NCBI GenBank assembly: GCA_029718625.1
Contig: CM056380.1
Span: 14,684,786-14,748,785, forward strand
Direction of reading: 5' to 3'
Source: Synaphobranchus kaupii
Taxonomy: Eukaryota; Chordata; Actinopteri; Anguilliformes; Synaphobranchidae
DNA: 64,000 nucleotides
The notes under the pieces are model-generated. The model was not told the origin of the DNA and made no database searches. It worked only from the letters and a program-made list of their open reading frames with translations. Positions 24,847-34,197 of this stretch are shown here, piece by piece; positions within the stretch are counted from its first letter, which is position 1, and every line of letters begins with the position of its first letter. The position numbers and the translations under genes were made by a program.

Positions 24847-25939
24847 GCTTGCAGCGGCCGGCCTGGAGGAATGATTATGGACCCGCTACGTTCCGGGTTT
24901 CCCCGCTCAGGGTTCGACCCGTCTGCTGGCATACCCGGCCGCCTGCCCCCTGGAGCCGTTCCGCCCGGCGCGCGCTTTGACCCGTTCGGACCAGTTGGAC
25001 AGAACCGGCCCAGGTGAGCGAGACCTACACCGCCAGCGGCGCATGAGCGGCGTTAGCGTCCGAGGCGCACGAGACATGCGCTCCACAGCGATAGCAGCAC
25101 ACGAGGCACGCCCACGCCGTTAGCGTCAGCGTCATGAGACGCGCACTCCGCAGCATTAACATCAGCACAGAGTAGACCCGTTTCCACAGTCAGGGCGGCC
25201 AGGTTGTGCTAAAAGGCTCAAGCATCGTGCTAATGTCTGCAGATTTGCTTGCCCACCTGATGGCTTCGGCGTTTGAACATCACGCTAAATTCCTGCCATA
25301 CAGCGCCCCCTAGGTGTTAACGTCACACACATTAAAAGATGGCCGCCAACCTCTGCACGAGCCTAACCTCACCCCTTAATCATGACCCCACCAAGTTAAC
25401 CTGACCACATACCCCCTTTACCCCCAATGGGGCCCAAGGAGATTAGAGGGGCCAGAATTACGGGCGTGAGGCCCAGAAAAGGTGTGATTGAACCCCCGCA
25501 TTGGCTGTGGAAATGCGAGAAGCGCACGTTAGCTTTGGTGTGCTGGAGCGCTATACAAAAAAAGAAAAGAAAAAGTGATTCATTGATAAACTCGCCCTGC
25601 ATTAGCACGGCTGTGGAAATGCGGGCGGCTAATTCCTTTTCAGGTGGCGCTTGATTAACGATCCCGAGTCAGAGACGTCATACGCTTTGTTCCGCTGAAT
25701 TTACTGCCGGCTGGACCTTAGCGGAACATCTCACACTTCATCTTTCCAGATTGAACACAACGACAAAAAAACACACACAAAATACCTGGTAACCTGACAC
25801 ATTTAGGGTCGTCCTGATTGAAAGTATGCTTTAGCGGTAAGAGGAAGAGACGGCCGTTTGACAGGTTGTGTTGTCTTCGGTTTTCAGCCCGGACCCGGAT
25901 CACATGCCTCCCCCCGGATACGACGACATGTTCATGTAG
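9821..25939 (+). CDS. psmf1: Proteasome inhibitor PI31 (PSMF1), complete, 7 coding exons
   Basis: PI31 binds the 20S proteasome core and FBXO7 and modulates proteasome assembly, activity and transport in the cytoplasm. Joining 9821-9949, 10098-10250, 10490-10572, 10852-11034, 21390-21443, 24855-25013 and 25888-25939 gives 813 nt, or 270 residues plus stop; human PSMF1 has 271. All junctions are GT-AG and phases match. The N-terminal FP domain covers about residues 1-150 (starts MAGLELLYSSVVSKITSPQD; core TSELLPPGWN, AITVDSTLIF, DYVDAENLQEF). The C-terminal half is Pro/Gly-rich, with PRNPHTGRQPHW, GGMIMDPLRSGFP and GRLPPGAVPPGARFDPFGP, as in the family. The protein ends GYDDMFM where human ends GYDDMYL. 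The ATG at 9821 was chosen because it aligns with the human start. Donors of exons 2 and 3 (GTATTG, GTTGGT) are weak. An AATAAA at 26195-26200 probably serves polyadenylation. Introns 4 and 5 are filled with repeats. Confidence 0.96.
10098..10250 (+). CDS. psmf1: psmf1 coding exon 2
   Basis: Residues 44-94. Acceptor TCTCCATCACAG. Contains SELLPPGWNDSRELYTLRY and LLLKAITVDST, the FP-domain core. Donor GTATTG is weak but sits exactly where the homology ends; phase 0. Confidence 0.93.
10490..10572 (+). CDS. psmf1: psmf1 coding exon 3
   Basis: Residues 95-122 (the last codon is split 2+1). Reads VSDLTVNVSDYVDAENLQEF, matching ADLTLNLDDYIDAEHLGDF of human PSMF1. Donor GTTGGT is non-consensus. Confidence 0.93.
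10852..11034 (+). CDS. psmf1: psmf1 coding exon 4
   Basis: Residues 122-183. Acceptor TTTCTTGACAG, donor GTAGGT. Encodes a variable charged linker (KKTEELAKKVESG, then SSKKAGKRRSADPQ) and ends with the conserved DPLLIPPRNPHTGRQPHW. Confidence 0.93.
11035..13066. other. psmf1 intron 4, first part
   Basis: Non-coding. It holds the duplicated segments at 11612-12205 (listed separately). The rest is AT-rich with no recognised family. Confidence 0.5.
11612..12205. repeat. Region with direct repeats, unclassified
   Basis: GCCAAGGGAGGGGTTT occurs at about 11632 and 11718 (86 bp apart). A block of about 60 bp including CACTAGTGACCCCTCTGGTCA occurs at about 11657-11721 and again at about 12141-12205 (484 bp apart). 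It may be a decayed interspersed repeat with internal duplications; no terminal structure or coding region was found. Confidence 0.6.
13067..13291. mobile_element. MITE-like element with GGGxCCC(G/A)TTTCCCAAAAG termini
   Basis: The left end GGTCCCGTTTCCCAAAAGGAT and the right end CTTTTGGGAAATGGGGCCC are inverted copies of about 20 bp around an AT-rich centre. Such ends are common in fish non-autonomous DNA transposons. No transposase is present and the target duplication is not clear. Confidence 0.65.
13296..14952. repeat. 35-bp minisatellite array, about 47 units, in psmf1 intron 4
   Basis: Two unit types share GGCTGTTCAGCTAAA: type A continues GCAGACCTCATCGATGACC and type B continues TTATACCTTATCGATGACM. 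Type B units in the left part and at 14340-14620 alternate GACCAGG and GACAAGG, giving a 70-bp second-order period; type A units dominate 13880-14340 and 14640-14950. One unit near 14640 has a 6-bp insertion (CATCGT). Confidence 0.95.
14953..16150. other. psmf1 intron 4, middle part, nothing recognised
   Basis: Non-coding. The ORFs at 15133-15462 and 15716-15937 have no family resemblance and lie inside the intron. The pyrimidine-rich tract at 15607-15630 is simple sequence. Confidence 0.4.
16154..16565 (-). mobile_element. Tc1-like transposon, 3' end fragment
   Basis: A terminal repeat starts CAGTACTGTGCAAAAGTCTT at 16154, next to TA. On the minus strand from 16565 an ORF reads the Tc1 transposase C-terminus (VWSPQGPVLNITEAVWDYLD and ending KGNGGHTKY). 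The usual SPDLNxIE block is altered to GPVLNITE. Upstream transposase and the second terminus are missing, so the copy is truncated. Confidence 0.85.
17440..17640. repeat. Fish interspersed repeat, split by a hairpin MITE
   Basis: TTTTTTCTCCCAATTTGGTA and the part after 17585 (AATTCAATTCCCCCCATG, GAATCGCTGCTACAACCCC) look like two halves of one interspersed repeat. Similar CTCCCGGTTTG(A/G)AATGCCCAA sequence occurs at about 31998 and 43050. The class (SINE or DNA element) is not determined. Confidence 0.5.
17482..17583. mobile_element. 102-bp hairpin MITE with TA target duplication
   Basis: The ends CCCTTATGGAAA and TTTCCATAAGGG are perfect inverted repeats and the interior is AT-rich and largely self-complementary. 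TA flanks both sides (17480-17481, 17584-17585), as for Tc1/mariner-type MITEs. It interrupts the repeat at 17440-17640. Confidence 0.8.
18808..18948. mobile_element. Short inverted-repeat element in psmf1 intron 4
   Basis: AGAGTATTCTGGGGGCAATT near 18815 and AATTTCCCCCAGAATACTCT near 18925-18946 are inverted copies. The arms extend through TGTAACA/TGTTACA with a loop of about 75 bp. Probable MITE; the superfamily is not determined. Confidence 0.65.
20094..20130. repeat. CT-rich microsatellite
   Basis: Imperfect (CT)n/(CCCT)n tract in psmf1 intron 4. Confidence 0.85.
20409..20522. repeat. GT microsatellite
   Basis: GCGCGCG leads into (GT)n of about 45 bp, then an interrupted stretch and a second (GT)n at 20502-20521. 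Short ORFs on both strands here (poly Cys-Val, poly Thr-His) are simple-repeat artefacts. Confidence 0.9.
21168..21240. repeat. Fish interspersed repeat tail
   Basis: AATAATAATAAACTTTATTTGTATAGCACC and CAGCCCAAAGTGCTTC resemble the widespread teleost repeat beginning with AATAA and TTTATTTATATAGCAC. A degenerate relative may lie at 21858-21905. Confidence 0.5.
21390..21443 (+). CDS. psmf1: psmf1 coding exon 5
   Basis: Short 54-nt exon, residues 183-201. Acceptor TTCTCTTTACAG, donor GTAAGT. Reads QDPLAPFAAGGADLDPFG, equivalent to CDPLGPFVVGGEDLDPFG in human. It lies 10.3 kb downstream of exon 4. Confidence 0.95.
21444..22129. other. psmf1 intron 5, first part
   Basis: Non-coding, AT-rich, nothing recognised apart from a (TAA)n tract at 21859-21876. 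Confidence 0.4.
22130..23657 (-). mobile_element. Chimeric Tc1 element with two different termini
   Basis: The left end (22130 to about 22356) is a salmonid/Sleeping Beauty-type IR/DR: outer repeat CAGTTGAAGTCAGAAATTTA, inner repeat at about 22327-22356 with TTTACATACACTAAGTTGAC, and the intervening GTTAGGACATCTACTTTGTG. The right end (about 23461-23657) has another family's IR/DR: direct repeats GGGGTGCCAATAATTGT at about 23461 and 23630, ending GGACACTG. TA flanks both ends (22128-22129, 23658-23659). The minus-strand transposase between them agrees with the right end, not the left. Confidence 0.85.
22620..23336 (-). pseudogene. Tc1 transposase, internally deleted
   Basis: Minus strand. 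A start-like MGKIREHTNK is readable just upstream (about 23336), in another frame from the main ORF 23288-22620. The main ORF holds the helix-turn-helix part (KKIATHLKMPISTVRAILKKF), PGRAPKFI, then GSSSLQNYRSVMLWGCFSSK, WIFQQDNDPKHTS and [20 protein letters not shown]. Residues between EESSILGSSS and the VMLWGCF block are missing, which removes the first catalytic Asp region. The last residues GSRVMF replace the usual C-terminus. Inactive. Confidence 0.85.
23660..24812. other. psmf1 intron 5, last part
   Basis: Non-coding. The ORFs at 23698-24060 and 23939-24193 have no recognised similarity. Confidence 0.4.
24813..24846 (+). repeat. (CTGT)n microsatellite at the psmf1 exon 6 acceptor
   Basis: About eight CTGT units ending 8 bases before the exon 6 boundary (24855). 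On the coding strand it supplies the U-rich tract of the 3' splice site. Confidence 0.9.
24855..25013 (+). CDS. psmf1: psmf1 coding exon 6
   Basis: Residues 201-254. Contains GGMIMDPLRSGFPRSGFDPS and LPPGAVPPGARFDPFGPVG, the most conserved part of PI31. The 3' splice site (TCGCTTGCAG) directly follows a (CTGT)n microsatellite that supplies the pyrimidine-rich tract. Donor GTGAGC. Confidence 0.96.
25014..25887. other. psmf1 intron 6
   Basis: GC-richer than the other introns, with repeated GGCGTTAGCG-like words at 25035-25130. No exon or mobile element seen. Confidence 0.5.
25888..25939 (+). CDS. psmf1: psmf1 coding exon 7 and stop
   Basis: Residues 254-270, PDPDHMPPPGYDDMFM then TAG. Acceptor TCGGTTTTCAG. 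In place of the HbYX tripeptide (MYL in human) the last three residues are MFM. Confidence 0.95.
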
Positions 25940-26194
25940 AAGACGCGGCAGCGTTCTTGCTTTCTGCGCCTTTCAACACCAGGCGAAAATGCTCACTTAA
26001 CAGCCCATAGTCACATGATAATTGCAGCATAATCTTTCAATGCAAGTTTAGCTATTATTCACACCTTAGAACATGGTGGCTAGTGATTTTATTTTCTGCA
26101 ATATTACATCCCTTCACCCCTATTCTTTACAATAATGGGAGTTTAAAAACTAACGTGAGGATGTCGCACGTGAGCTTGATATGTTTAACTGCAG

Positions 26195-26200
26195 AATAAA
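26195..26200 (+). promoter_or_regulatory. Probable psmf1 polyadenylation signal
   Basis: AATAAA located 256 bases after the psmf1 stop codon, the first canonical hexamer in the likely 3'UTR. Confidence 0.6.
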
Positions 26201-28740
26201 ACTCACAGATGCTTTCTGCTGACAAATAGAAATGTTGGTTTAATAGACTTTTGGTTTCTGCATCCTGCTGAAATTCTTCCATTCCTAAATGACAAAAACA
26301 TAACTGTCAATTACAGTTACTAAGGATTGAAGTTTAATTCTTTTTTTTGAAATGGCTAATTAAATATTGTCAAAAGGCAATTGCATTGTGTGATTATTTA
26401 TAAAAAACATAAATGAAACCCACAATAACATTATTCGGAAAGGACAGTTTTGAGACCATTGTACAGCCCAGAAACTTCTCTGTGGTGGCTGGAGCCACGC
26501 CTACTTGTTGAGTGGGTACGCCCACCTGGGTTGAGTTGGCGAATCAAAGAAGCTTTGCAAGAGATGGTCCGTATCTGTGGCAGGTGTAGCGGCCGATGGT
26601 GACATCAGCTGCAAATGCAAATGATTCTGAACATTCCATCAATCTTATTCAATGGGAAAGTTTTTGATATAAAATTGTAAATATCTCAAGAAATACTTGA
26701 GCTATTGACACAAGAAGCACAAGCAAGGCGATCCCATGCTAGGCAAAGCTTCTGGCCAAATTTGGTAGGTCTGGCTGAAAAGCTTAACACAGTAGAACGG
26801 GAAATTGCCTACACCAGTGTTACTCAAGTCACGGTCCATGAGGGCCGAGAACTGCTGGGCTGTGTCCGAATACGACCCCTACACCCTTTTGAGGACGCAT
26901 ATTTGAGTCCACTTCGCCAAAAAGCTTTTGAGTGGGCAACCTTTTCTCAAAAATTGGGGCAGTTAAAATACCAGGATGAACCCCTTATTTCTGGGATTTT
27001 GTTGAGGGAATTCAGGAGCACACTCATCTGCAGAACGGTGCACTCACCCGACAATTCCAGTAAGTAACCCGGAAGTAAAAACGTAAAAGACATAGAGTGT
27101 ATATGCATATATATGGTACAAGATAGGTTCATATTACAAACTACTCTTTTAATTCGTAATCTATACTTTGTAACAATCGTCATATGTTAACTGATTGATA
27201 TTCTCAATAAAAAAGTGGGGTCGGGTGTGAAGGCAGTCTGGCCAATCAGTAGCACTAATTGTTCAGTTAATTAACTGGGAGAAAAGATTTGGATTTGAGG
27301 GCCACATTTGAGTATGCCTGCCCCACTATGTCATTACGATATGCCTCAAAGCCTGGCAACCCACACAATTCCCGATTTATCTTACGGAATGTGGGAGGTT
27401 GTTTCACAAGCCGAAGAGTTGTGACACAGTGTCGGCGTAAGCCAGCAGAAGTCACGAAAGCAGATGTCTCCTTAGCTCTTTCGGAAAAAGGGACTTACCA
27501 GAATCCTTGCAACAAATCAAATTTGCTAACAAATTTAGGTGGACCCATGCAGTCGATGCAGTCATCCGTTCTGGGTAGGGGGTGTGATATTTCACCAGTG
27601 CCTGGCCTTCTTCAGAAGACAAGCCTGATAGGCACGTTGTTGCACCAGGAGTCACTAACATCAGCACTGTTCAGTGACATCAGTTTGACTTGGCATGTAT
27701 AAAATAATGACTCCTTCACTATAACTAGAGCTGTGAGTTTTATCTGACTTCTTTTTTTAAACCTGCCGTTCCTCCCACACCAAGAGGGCGCTACAGGACT
27801 TTCTGAAGTTTCTTGCTATGCAGTCAGCACATCAAAGTACCTTAATCATCTATAAAAATAAAAATAAAATCATTGGGTTGCCACAGAGGGTGTCTGCTGT
27901 GCTGTGGCCCACAACCGTGGTCCTGGAGGGCCGAATGTTGTACCCTGTAATCACCGGCCAGTTCAACGTCCAAGAAACCAGGTGAGCTGAAGTATGTGAT
28001 CAGCTGGTTTAACTGAATTAAATGAATTGCTGAGTAACAATGAAAACCAGCACACTCCACGGCTCTCCAGTCTCCGGGTTTGGTGACGCCCGCAGAACCC
28101 TGTGGCTCTCTCTTTCTCTCTCCCTCCTTCCCTCCCCCCCATTCTTTCAGTTCAGAACATGTCTATGTTCGTTAAAGCAAGGCGGGCCTTGTGGGTCAGT
28201 GGAAGGTCAGGACTTTGGATTGTTAAAACGCTACAGCGGTGAGGATGGCTGTAATGGGCTTTGTAAGAAGACGCCGCCATCATCTTTTGCAACTATTCAC
28301 TCAATGAGCCACTCAATTATGGGGGTGGGGGGGGCTCTATTTACTTAAGTCCATGTTCCAGATTTGGGAGGGTTCTGGGTTTTACTCAGCGCAGTTATCA
28401 AGCTGATTCAGTAATCCTGCTTTGTGAAATACCCCCCAGGACTGGGGCTCTTAGTAAACACAGCTGGGAGATAAAGGTGAGGGCATTGCACGGGGACTAA
28501 TGTTGAGAAAGAGAGGAGAGGGCAGTGGGCTCTTTTAAAATAGTCTCCATTTCCCTGTCCCAAATGGGAATGCCCAATTGTGCGATGGTCTTAATGGTGC
28601 GCTTTTCACCAGATTCCCGGCTTTTTACAGCAGAAAATTCCCAGTCCTCTTAGCATTTTGGAGGTAGTAGCTTTGGTGTTCCAAATTGTTCCGTAAACTT
28701 TTGTGAAGCGCAGTATCAATGCACCGATATCTGTTGTCTA
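26201..28740. other. Intergenic, no gene recognised
   Basis: The ORFs at 26705-27067 and 27289-27702 were examined and show no recognisable domain. The segment 27895-28075 contains GGTCCTGGAGGGCCGAATGT and CTGGTTTAACTGAATTAAAT, which look like a common fish interspersed repeat. CT-rich tract at 28106-28145. Confidence 0.4.
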
Positions 28741-28760
28741 GGGGGGGGGGGGGGGGGGGG
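28741..28760. repeat. Homopolymer of 20 G
   Basis: Uninterrupted G run, C on the other strand. Length is likely polymorphic or affected by sequencing. Confidence 0.9.
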
Positions 28761-29146
28761 ACCTTTAGAAAATGTACAATATGACTCATGCGGGGACTCT
28801 TGGGAAAGTGACTCAAAGTGAAGACTGCCAGGAAACTCAGTCAGCAATTTTCAAACCAAAGGTTGTTCAAAAAAATACAATAAAAAAAACCTAAAAACAT
28901 TGTTACAGCTATTGTCATTGAATCAATCACTCTGCCAACAATGATCTCAGTTCTGTTGCTACATCATTACAGATCATTGCCGTGGTTCTTGTTGACGTGT
29001 CAGTTCTTGGTGATGTTTTAAATGCATCATGTGTTACAGAACTTGCCAGGTCATGTACCGGAGGCAGAGACCTTAAGTGGTGTTCAATTCCAGGCTTAAC
29101 ATAGTTCTTCTGGATACTTTTAAGACTGGCTAAGGGACAAACCTTA

Positions 29147-29553
29147 GATGGGCTGAATGGCCTGATCTTCTCAATATGCATTCTTATGTTCTAGATGGGC
29201 TGAATGGCCTGTTCTTCTCAATATGCATTCTTATGTTCTAGATGGCTGAATGGCCTGTTCTTCTCAATATGCATTCTTATGTTCTAGATGGGCTGAATGG
29301 CCTGTTCTTCTCAATATGCATTCTTATGTTCTAGATGGGCTGAATGGCCTGATCTTCTCAATATGCATTCTTATGTTCTAGATGGGCTGAATGGCCTGAT
29401 CTTCTCAATATGCATTCTTATGTTCTAGATGGGCTGAATGGCCTGATCTTCTCAATATGCATTCTTATGTTCTAGATGTGCTGAATGGCCTGATCTTCTC
29501 AATATGCATTCTTATGTTCTAGATGGGCTGAATGGCCTGTTCTCCTCAGTGTG
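29147..29553. repeat. 47-bp minisatellite array, about 8.6 units
   Basis: Unit starts GATGGGCTGAATGGCCTG and ends ATGCATTCTTATGTTCTA. Variants are TGATCTTC/TGTTCTTC, one unit lacking a G near 29243 and one with GATGTGCTG. GGGCTGAATGGCCTGTTCTC is also the end of a repeat seen in several fish genomes, so the array probably grew from a repeat tail. Confidence 0.92.
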
Positions 29554-31990
29554 TACATGTATATTCTTATAATTAGCTTATTTTAGTTTTTTTTTTCTAG
29601 TGACTGAGTTGCTTAGTTTCTGGGCTGGAAGAAGTTCATAATATTTGAGTATCTGCAAATGCTAGAGTTGATATTTTTCTCTCGACACAATAATAGTGAG
29701 TTTTTCTTCACCTCTCCTGTTAATACAGAGAAACTAATGTTAGGTTCCTCGACTAATATATTGCTTATCCAGGGCTTCAGAGCCCACGGTAATAGGATTA
29801 GTTTAAGTTATCATATGTGCGAAACCCCGGCGCTCTGTCCTTGTTATAGGATTTGGATTTTCCACACGTGAAGTGTACCCATATGACCATACGAGCTAAA
29901 GCATATTTCTGCAGTTGTGTGTAATGGAAATGAAATTGTCTCATTGTCCCTAAGCCACACTGATCTTTTGTTATTTTCGAGTGATTGTCACGTCCAGGTT
30001 TCGTTCTGCGGGAGAGTTCACGGTAATGTGGAATTACTGAATAGTATTTCTCGAAACTGTTTCTCCGTGGACTGTCTCTTTCAGAAATAAAGACAATAAA
30101 CAGATCCCGGCTGCTTCATAGACTGTGCTGCATCACGATTTCTACTACAATTGTTGTGTTTCTGTTCTACTGGGAGGGGGAGAGTAGCTTGGAAGCTGTT
30201 ATCTGTTTTGTGTGTGTGTGTGTGTGTGTGTCTCTGTGTCCCCGAGCTTCACACTCTTATCTGCCTCTCCTCTCTTGCCACCAGAACCAGGCACTGGTGA
30301 TAAATAGCTGTAAGTCATGCTGAATAACAACAATGCCATGTAGTGTATTATAATACAGCAGATAGGAAATGGCCATGATGTCTCCTTACCTAAAGTAAAA
30401 GCAGAGATGGTCATCACCAATCACAGAGGGCGTTGGTAACAACCAAGGGAACAACACAGATGGTGATTAGTGTGTTAAACATAATAAAACCGCCATGACC
30501 AAATATTCCAGAAAAGAGACAGATGCATTTTTATTAAAAAGGACAATAAGGGCAACAGCGACAAAAAAGTTTTTGTCACGTTTAAATGATAGGTTTTTAA
30601 AAAATCATACATGTACTACACATAAGCATACATTATACACGCCTGCCTGCCTTTTAACTTAATTTCAAGTTTCACAACATTTTACAAAAAGTTCACATGC
30701 AACTTTTAACAGTCTCCCTTAAGAACTCTATCATAGGCCATCTCAGCATCACAGAGCACTCCTGTTTTACTCTCCGCCTGGCTGTGCTGAACCAGACCAA
30801 AATGGCTGACAGTCACTACCCCGAGGCACTCGAGTACCTGTCCATACAGCTGTGCTATTCCCCCCCTTTTTTTGTTAGCTTTTATTTCCAGTACAAATGT
30901 TGACAGTTTACATAACGTCAAGCTGAGGTGTACAACGAGGTTTACAGAGGGGTTTTTTTAATTAGACTATGGAGCTATAGTGTAATATCAGTGGTTTATC
31001 AAGCATATCCTGTTGATGCCATAAGAGTCACTTGGGAGTTTTGTTTGGTGTTTGCAAAAGACAAAAAACAAGAAGATAGTGAATCAATTGCAGCAATTGT
31101 GAATACGCACTGGGTGTGCTGATGTGATGAAATATGTTGATATGATTAAATATGACAGCATGCCACTGTGTCAAACGCAGTATAACATTTTACACTTTTT
31201 TGTTGTACAATTGAAACCTTTTGGGTGTTCTGGTGGTGATTCCGATATTTTGAGTCCAGCATTTTGAGTGAGTTACATTCAGTCGTAATCGTTCGTCACA
31301 AAGGTTCTGCAGAAACAGAGGGCTGGCTCGTGTTGTGTAAGTTCACGGCAAGCGTTCTCGGTCTGTCCTTGACAAAATGATCTCGGTAATCGAGCTTGTG
31401 ACGCAACCCATTGCCCATAAAATATGTCCTGACATCCATCAGCACAAGCAAATAATGAGGGATCAAGCAATCAAGGCACAAATCATTCTTTCAAGAGCAC
31501 AATAAAAAGATGCCACCGTTAATCACACCTTTTACTCATTCTGTGCTCATATATTTTATGAAACACATGGAACATTCAAGAAAACAAAACAGTGACACTT
31601 CTTTCAATCAGGTACCGAATGACCAAAGTGCTTTGTGCTTTGATTGAATCAACCCCCTTAGTGTGCGAAAAGCAGCGCTTCGCAAGAGTCAAAACCCGTT
31701 CGAGCATTGCGTTGTGTTTTTAATGCCTTGCAACAATTCAGTTGCAACTTAGTTGTACGCCCGCGTTGTTGTAAACGTAACACTCTTGCATCATTGTCAT
31801 CATGCGCATTATTTTCTACAACTTGAATGTCTCTTTAGGAGTGATTGCAACGTAACCTACACATTTTCACAAGTTTGCTGTGCCAAAACATCGTCCGCGT
31901 TCATATGGAGCGCAGCTGCATAGCAGGCCGAGTAGAGCTGGTCGTGGTCTTTGAAGTTTTCCCAGGTTTTGTGCATTATTCCGAAACGCT
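29554..31990. other. Intergenic, nothing recognised
   Basis: Includes a (GT)n at 30208-30230. No ORF with family resemblance and no terminal-repeat element was seen. Confidence 0.4.
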
Positions 31991-32300
31991 TTTCCGTCTC
32001 TTCTCCCGGTTTGAAATGCCCAAATCGTATTCAGCGATTATGACAACCCTCTGCTGTTGCTTCAGTGGGGCGCAAACAATGGGGCCTTCCTCTAAAGCAC
32101 ACAGTATGCAGCTGCTCTTTCTTCTCACACTGACGTCCACAAGCTGAACTCCTGCAGACAAGAGTCAGACGGAGACACTTCACGTGGAGCTTGAGGGAGC
32201 AGGCTGTGCGTGCTAGACTGACCAGCGGGGGGTGCTGGTGAGCAAGGAGTCATGATCATCCCGGTCAAGTAAATGTCTCCCTCGCCGGGCGACACGATGA
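31991..32300. repeat. Interspersed repeat flanking the 48-bp array, copy 1
   Basis: Contains CTCCCGGTTTGAAATGCCCA, a GTCCACAAG block and ACCAGCGGGGGGTGCTGGTG. These match, in the same order and diverged, the sequence at about 43030-43295, which also precedes a 48-bp array. The shared flank suggests that the array belongs to the repeat family. Confidence 0.75.
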
Positions 32301-32362
32301 CTGATTGTGCATCGCCCTGCGGCAACAGCTACAGTCAGCCCTGCCACAGACAGGATTTCACA

Positions 32363-34197
32363 CCAGACCATGGGGCCCATCTACACACTGGAACAGTGCC
32401 TTAACAGATACCAGACCATGGGGCCCATCCACACACTGGAACAGTGCCTTAACAGATACCAGACCATGGGGCCCATCCACACACTGGAACAGTGCCTTAA
32501 CAGATACCAGACCATGGGGCCCATCTACACACTGGAACAGTGCCTTAACAGATACCAGACCATGGGGCCCATCCACACACTGGAACAGTGCCTTAACAGA
32601 TACCAGACCGTGGGGCCCATCCACACACTGGAACAGTGCCTTAACAGATACCAGACCATGGGGCCCATCCACACACTGGAACAGTGCCTTAACAGATACC
32701 AGACCGTGGGGCCCATCCACACACTGGAACAGTGCCTTAACGGATACCAGACCATGGGGCCCATCCACACACTGGAACAGTGCCTTAACAGATACCAGAC
32801 TATGGGGCCCATCCACACACTGGAACAGTGCCTTAACAGATACCAGACCATGGGGCCCATCCACACACTGGAACAGTGCCTTAACAGATACCAAACCATG
32901 GGGCCCATCCACACACTGGAACAGTGCCTTAACGGATACCAGACCATGGGGCCAATCCACACACTGGAACAGTGCCTGAACACATACCATACCATGGAGC
33001 CCATCCACACACTGGAACAGTGCTTAACAGATACCAGACTGTGGGGCCCATCCACACGCTGGAATAGTGCCTTCACATATACCAGACCATGGGGCCCATC
33101 CACACACTGGAACAGTGCTTTAACAGATACCAGGCCATGGGGCCAATCCACACACCGGAACAGTGCCTTCACATATACCAGACCATGGGGCCCATCCACA
33201 CACTGGAACAGTGCCTTCACATATACCAGACCATGGGGCCCATCCACACACTGGAACAGTGCTTTAACAGATACCAGGCCATGGGGCCCATCCACACACT
33301 GGAACAGTGCCTTAACAGATACCAGACCATGGGGCCCATCCACACACTGGAACAGTGACTTAACAGATACCAGACCATGGGGCCCATCCACACACTGGAA
33401 CAGTGCCTTAACAGATACCAGACCATGGGGCCCATCCACACACTGGAACAGTGCCTTCACATATACCAGACCATGGGGCCCATCCACACACTGGAACAGT
33501 GCCTTCACATATACCAGACCATGGGGCCCATCCACACACTGGAACAGTGCTTTAACAGATACCAGGCCATGGGGCCCATCCACACACTGGAACAGTGCCT
33601 TAACAGATACCAGACCATGGGGCCCATCCACACACTGGAACAGTGACTTAACAGATACCAGACCATGGGGCCCATCCACACACTGGAACAGAGCCTTAAC
33701 AGATACCAGACCATGGGGCCCATCCACACACTGGAACAGTGCCTTCACATATACCAGACCATGGGGCCCATCCACACACTGGAACAGTGCTTTAACAGAT
33801 ACCAGGCCATGGGGCCCATCCACACACTGGAACAGTGCCTTAACAGATACCAGACCATGGGGCCCATCCACACACTGGAACAGTGCCTTAACAGATACCA
33901 GACCATGGGGCCCATCCACACACTGGAACAGTGCCTTAACAGATACCAGACCATGGGGCCCATCCACACACTGGAACAGTGCCTTCACATATACCAGACC
34001 ATGGGGCCCATCCACACACTGGAACAGTGCTTTAACAGATACCAGGCCATGGGGCCCATCCACACACTGGAACAGTGCCTTCACATATACCAGACCGTGG
34101 GGCCCATCCACACACTGGAACAGTGCCTTAACAGACACCAGACCGTGGGGCCCATCCACATGCTGGAATAGTGCCTTAACATATACCAGACCATGGT
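32363..34197. repeat. 48-bp minisatellite array, about 38 units
   Basis: Unit consensus runs GCCTTAACAGATACCAGACC then ATGGGGCCCATCCACACACT and GGAACAGT. Variants CTTCACATATACC, CTTTAACAGATACCAGGCC and GACTTAACAG recur in a fixed order. A block of six units (288 bp) is duplicated, for example 33089-33358 and 33377-33646. As 48 is divisible by 3, both strands stay open: up to 640 codons on + and 544 on -. One single-base loss near 33022 shifts the + frame. These ORFs are artefacts. Confidence 0.95.

Noticed and set aside
26705..27067. 120-codon + ORF
   Set aside because: No recognisable domain, no splice support, codon content like random AT-rich DNA.
27289..27702. 137-codon + ORF
   Set aside because: No recognisable family. 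Could be part of an unknown repeat, but nothing supports a gene.
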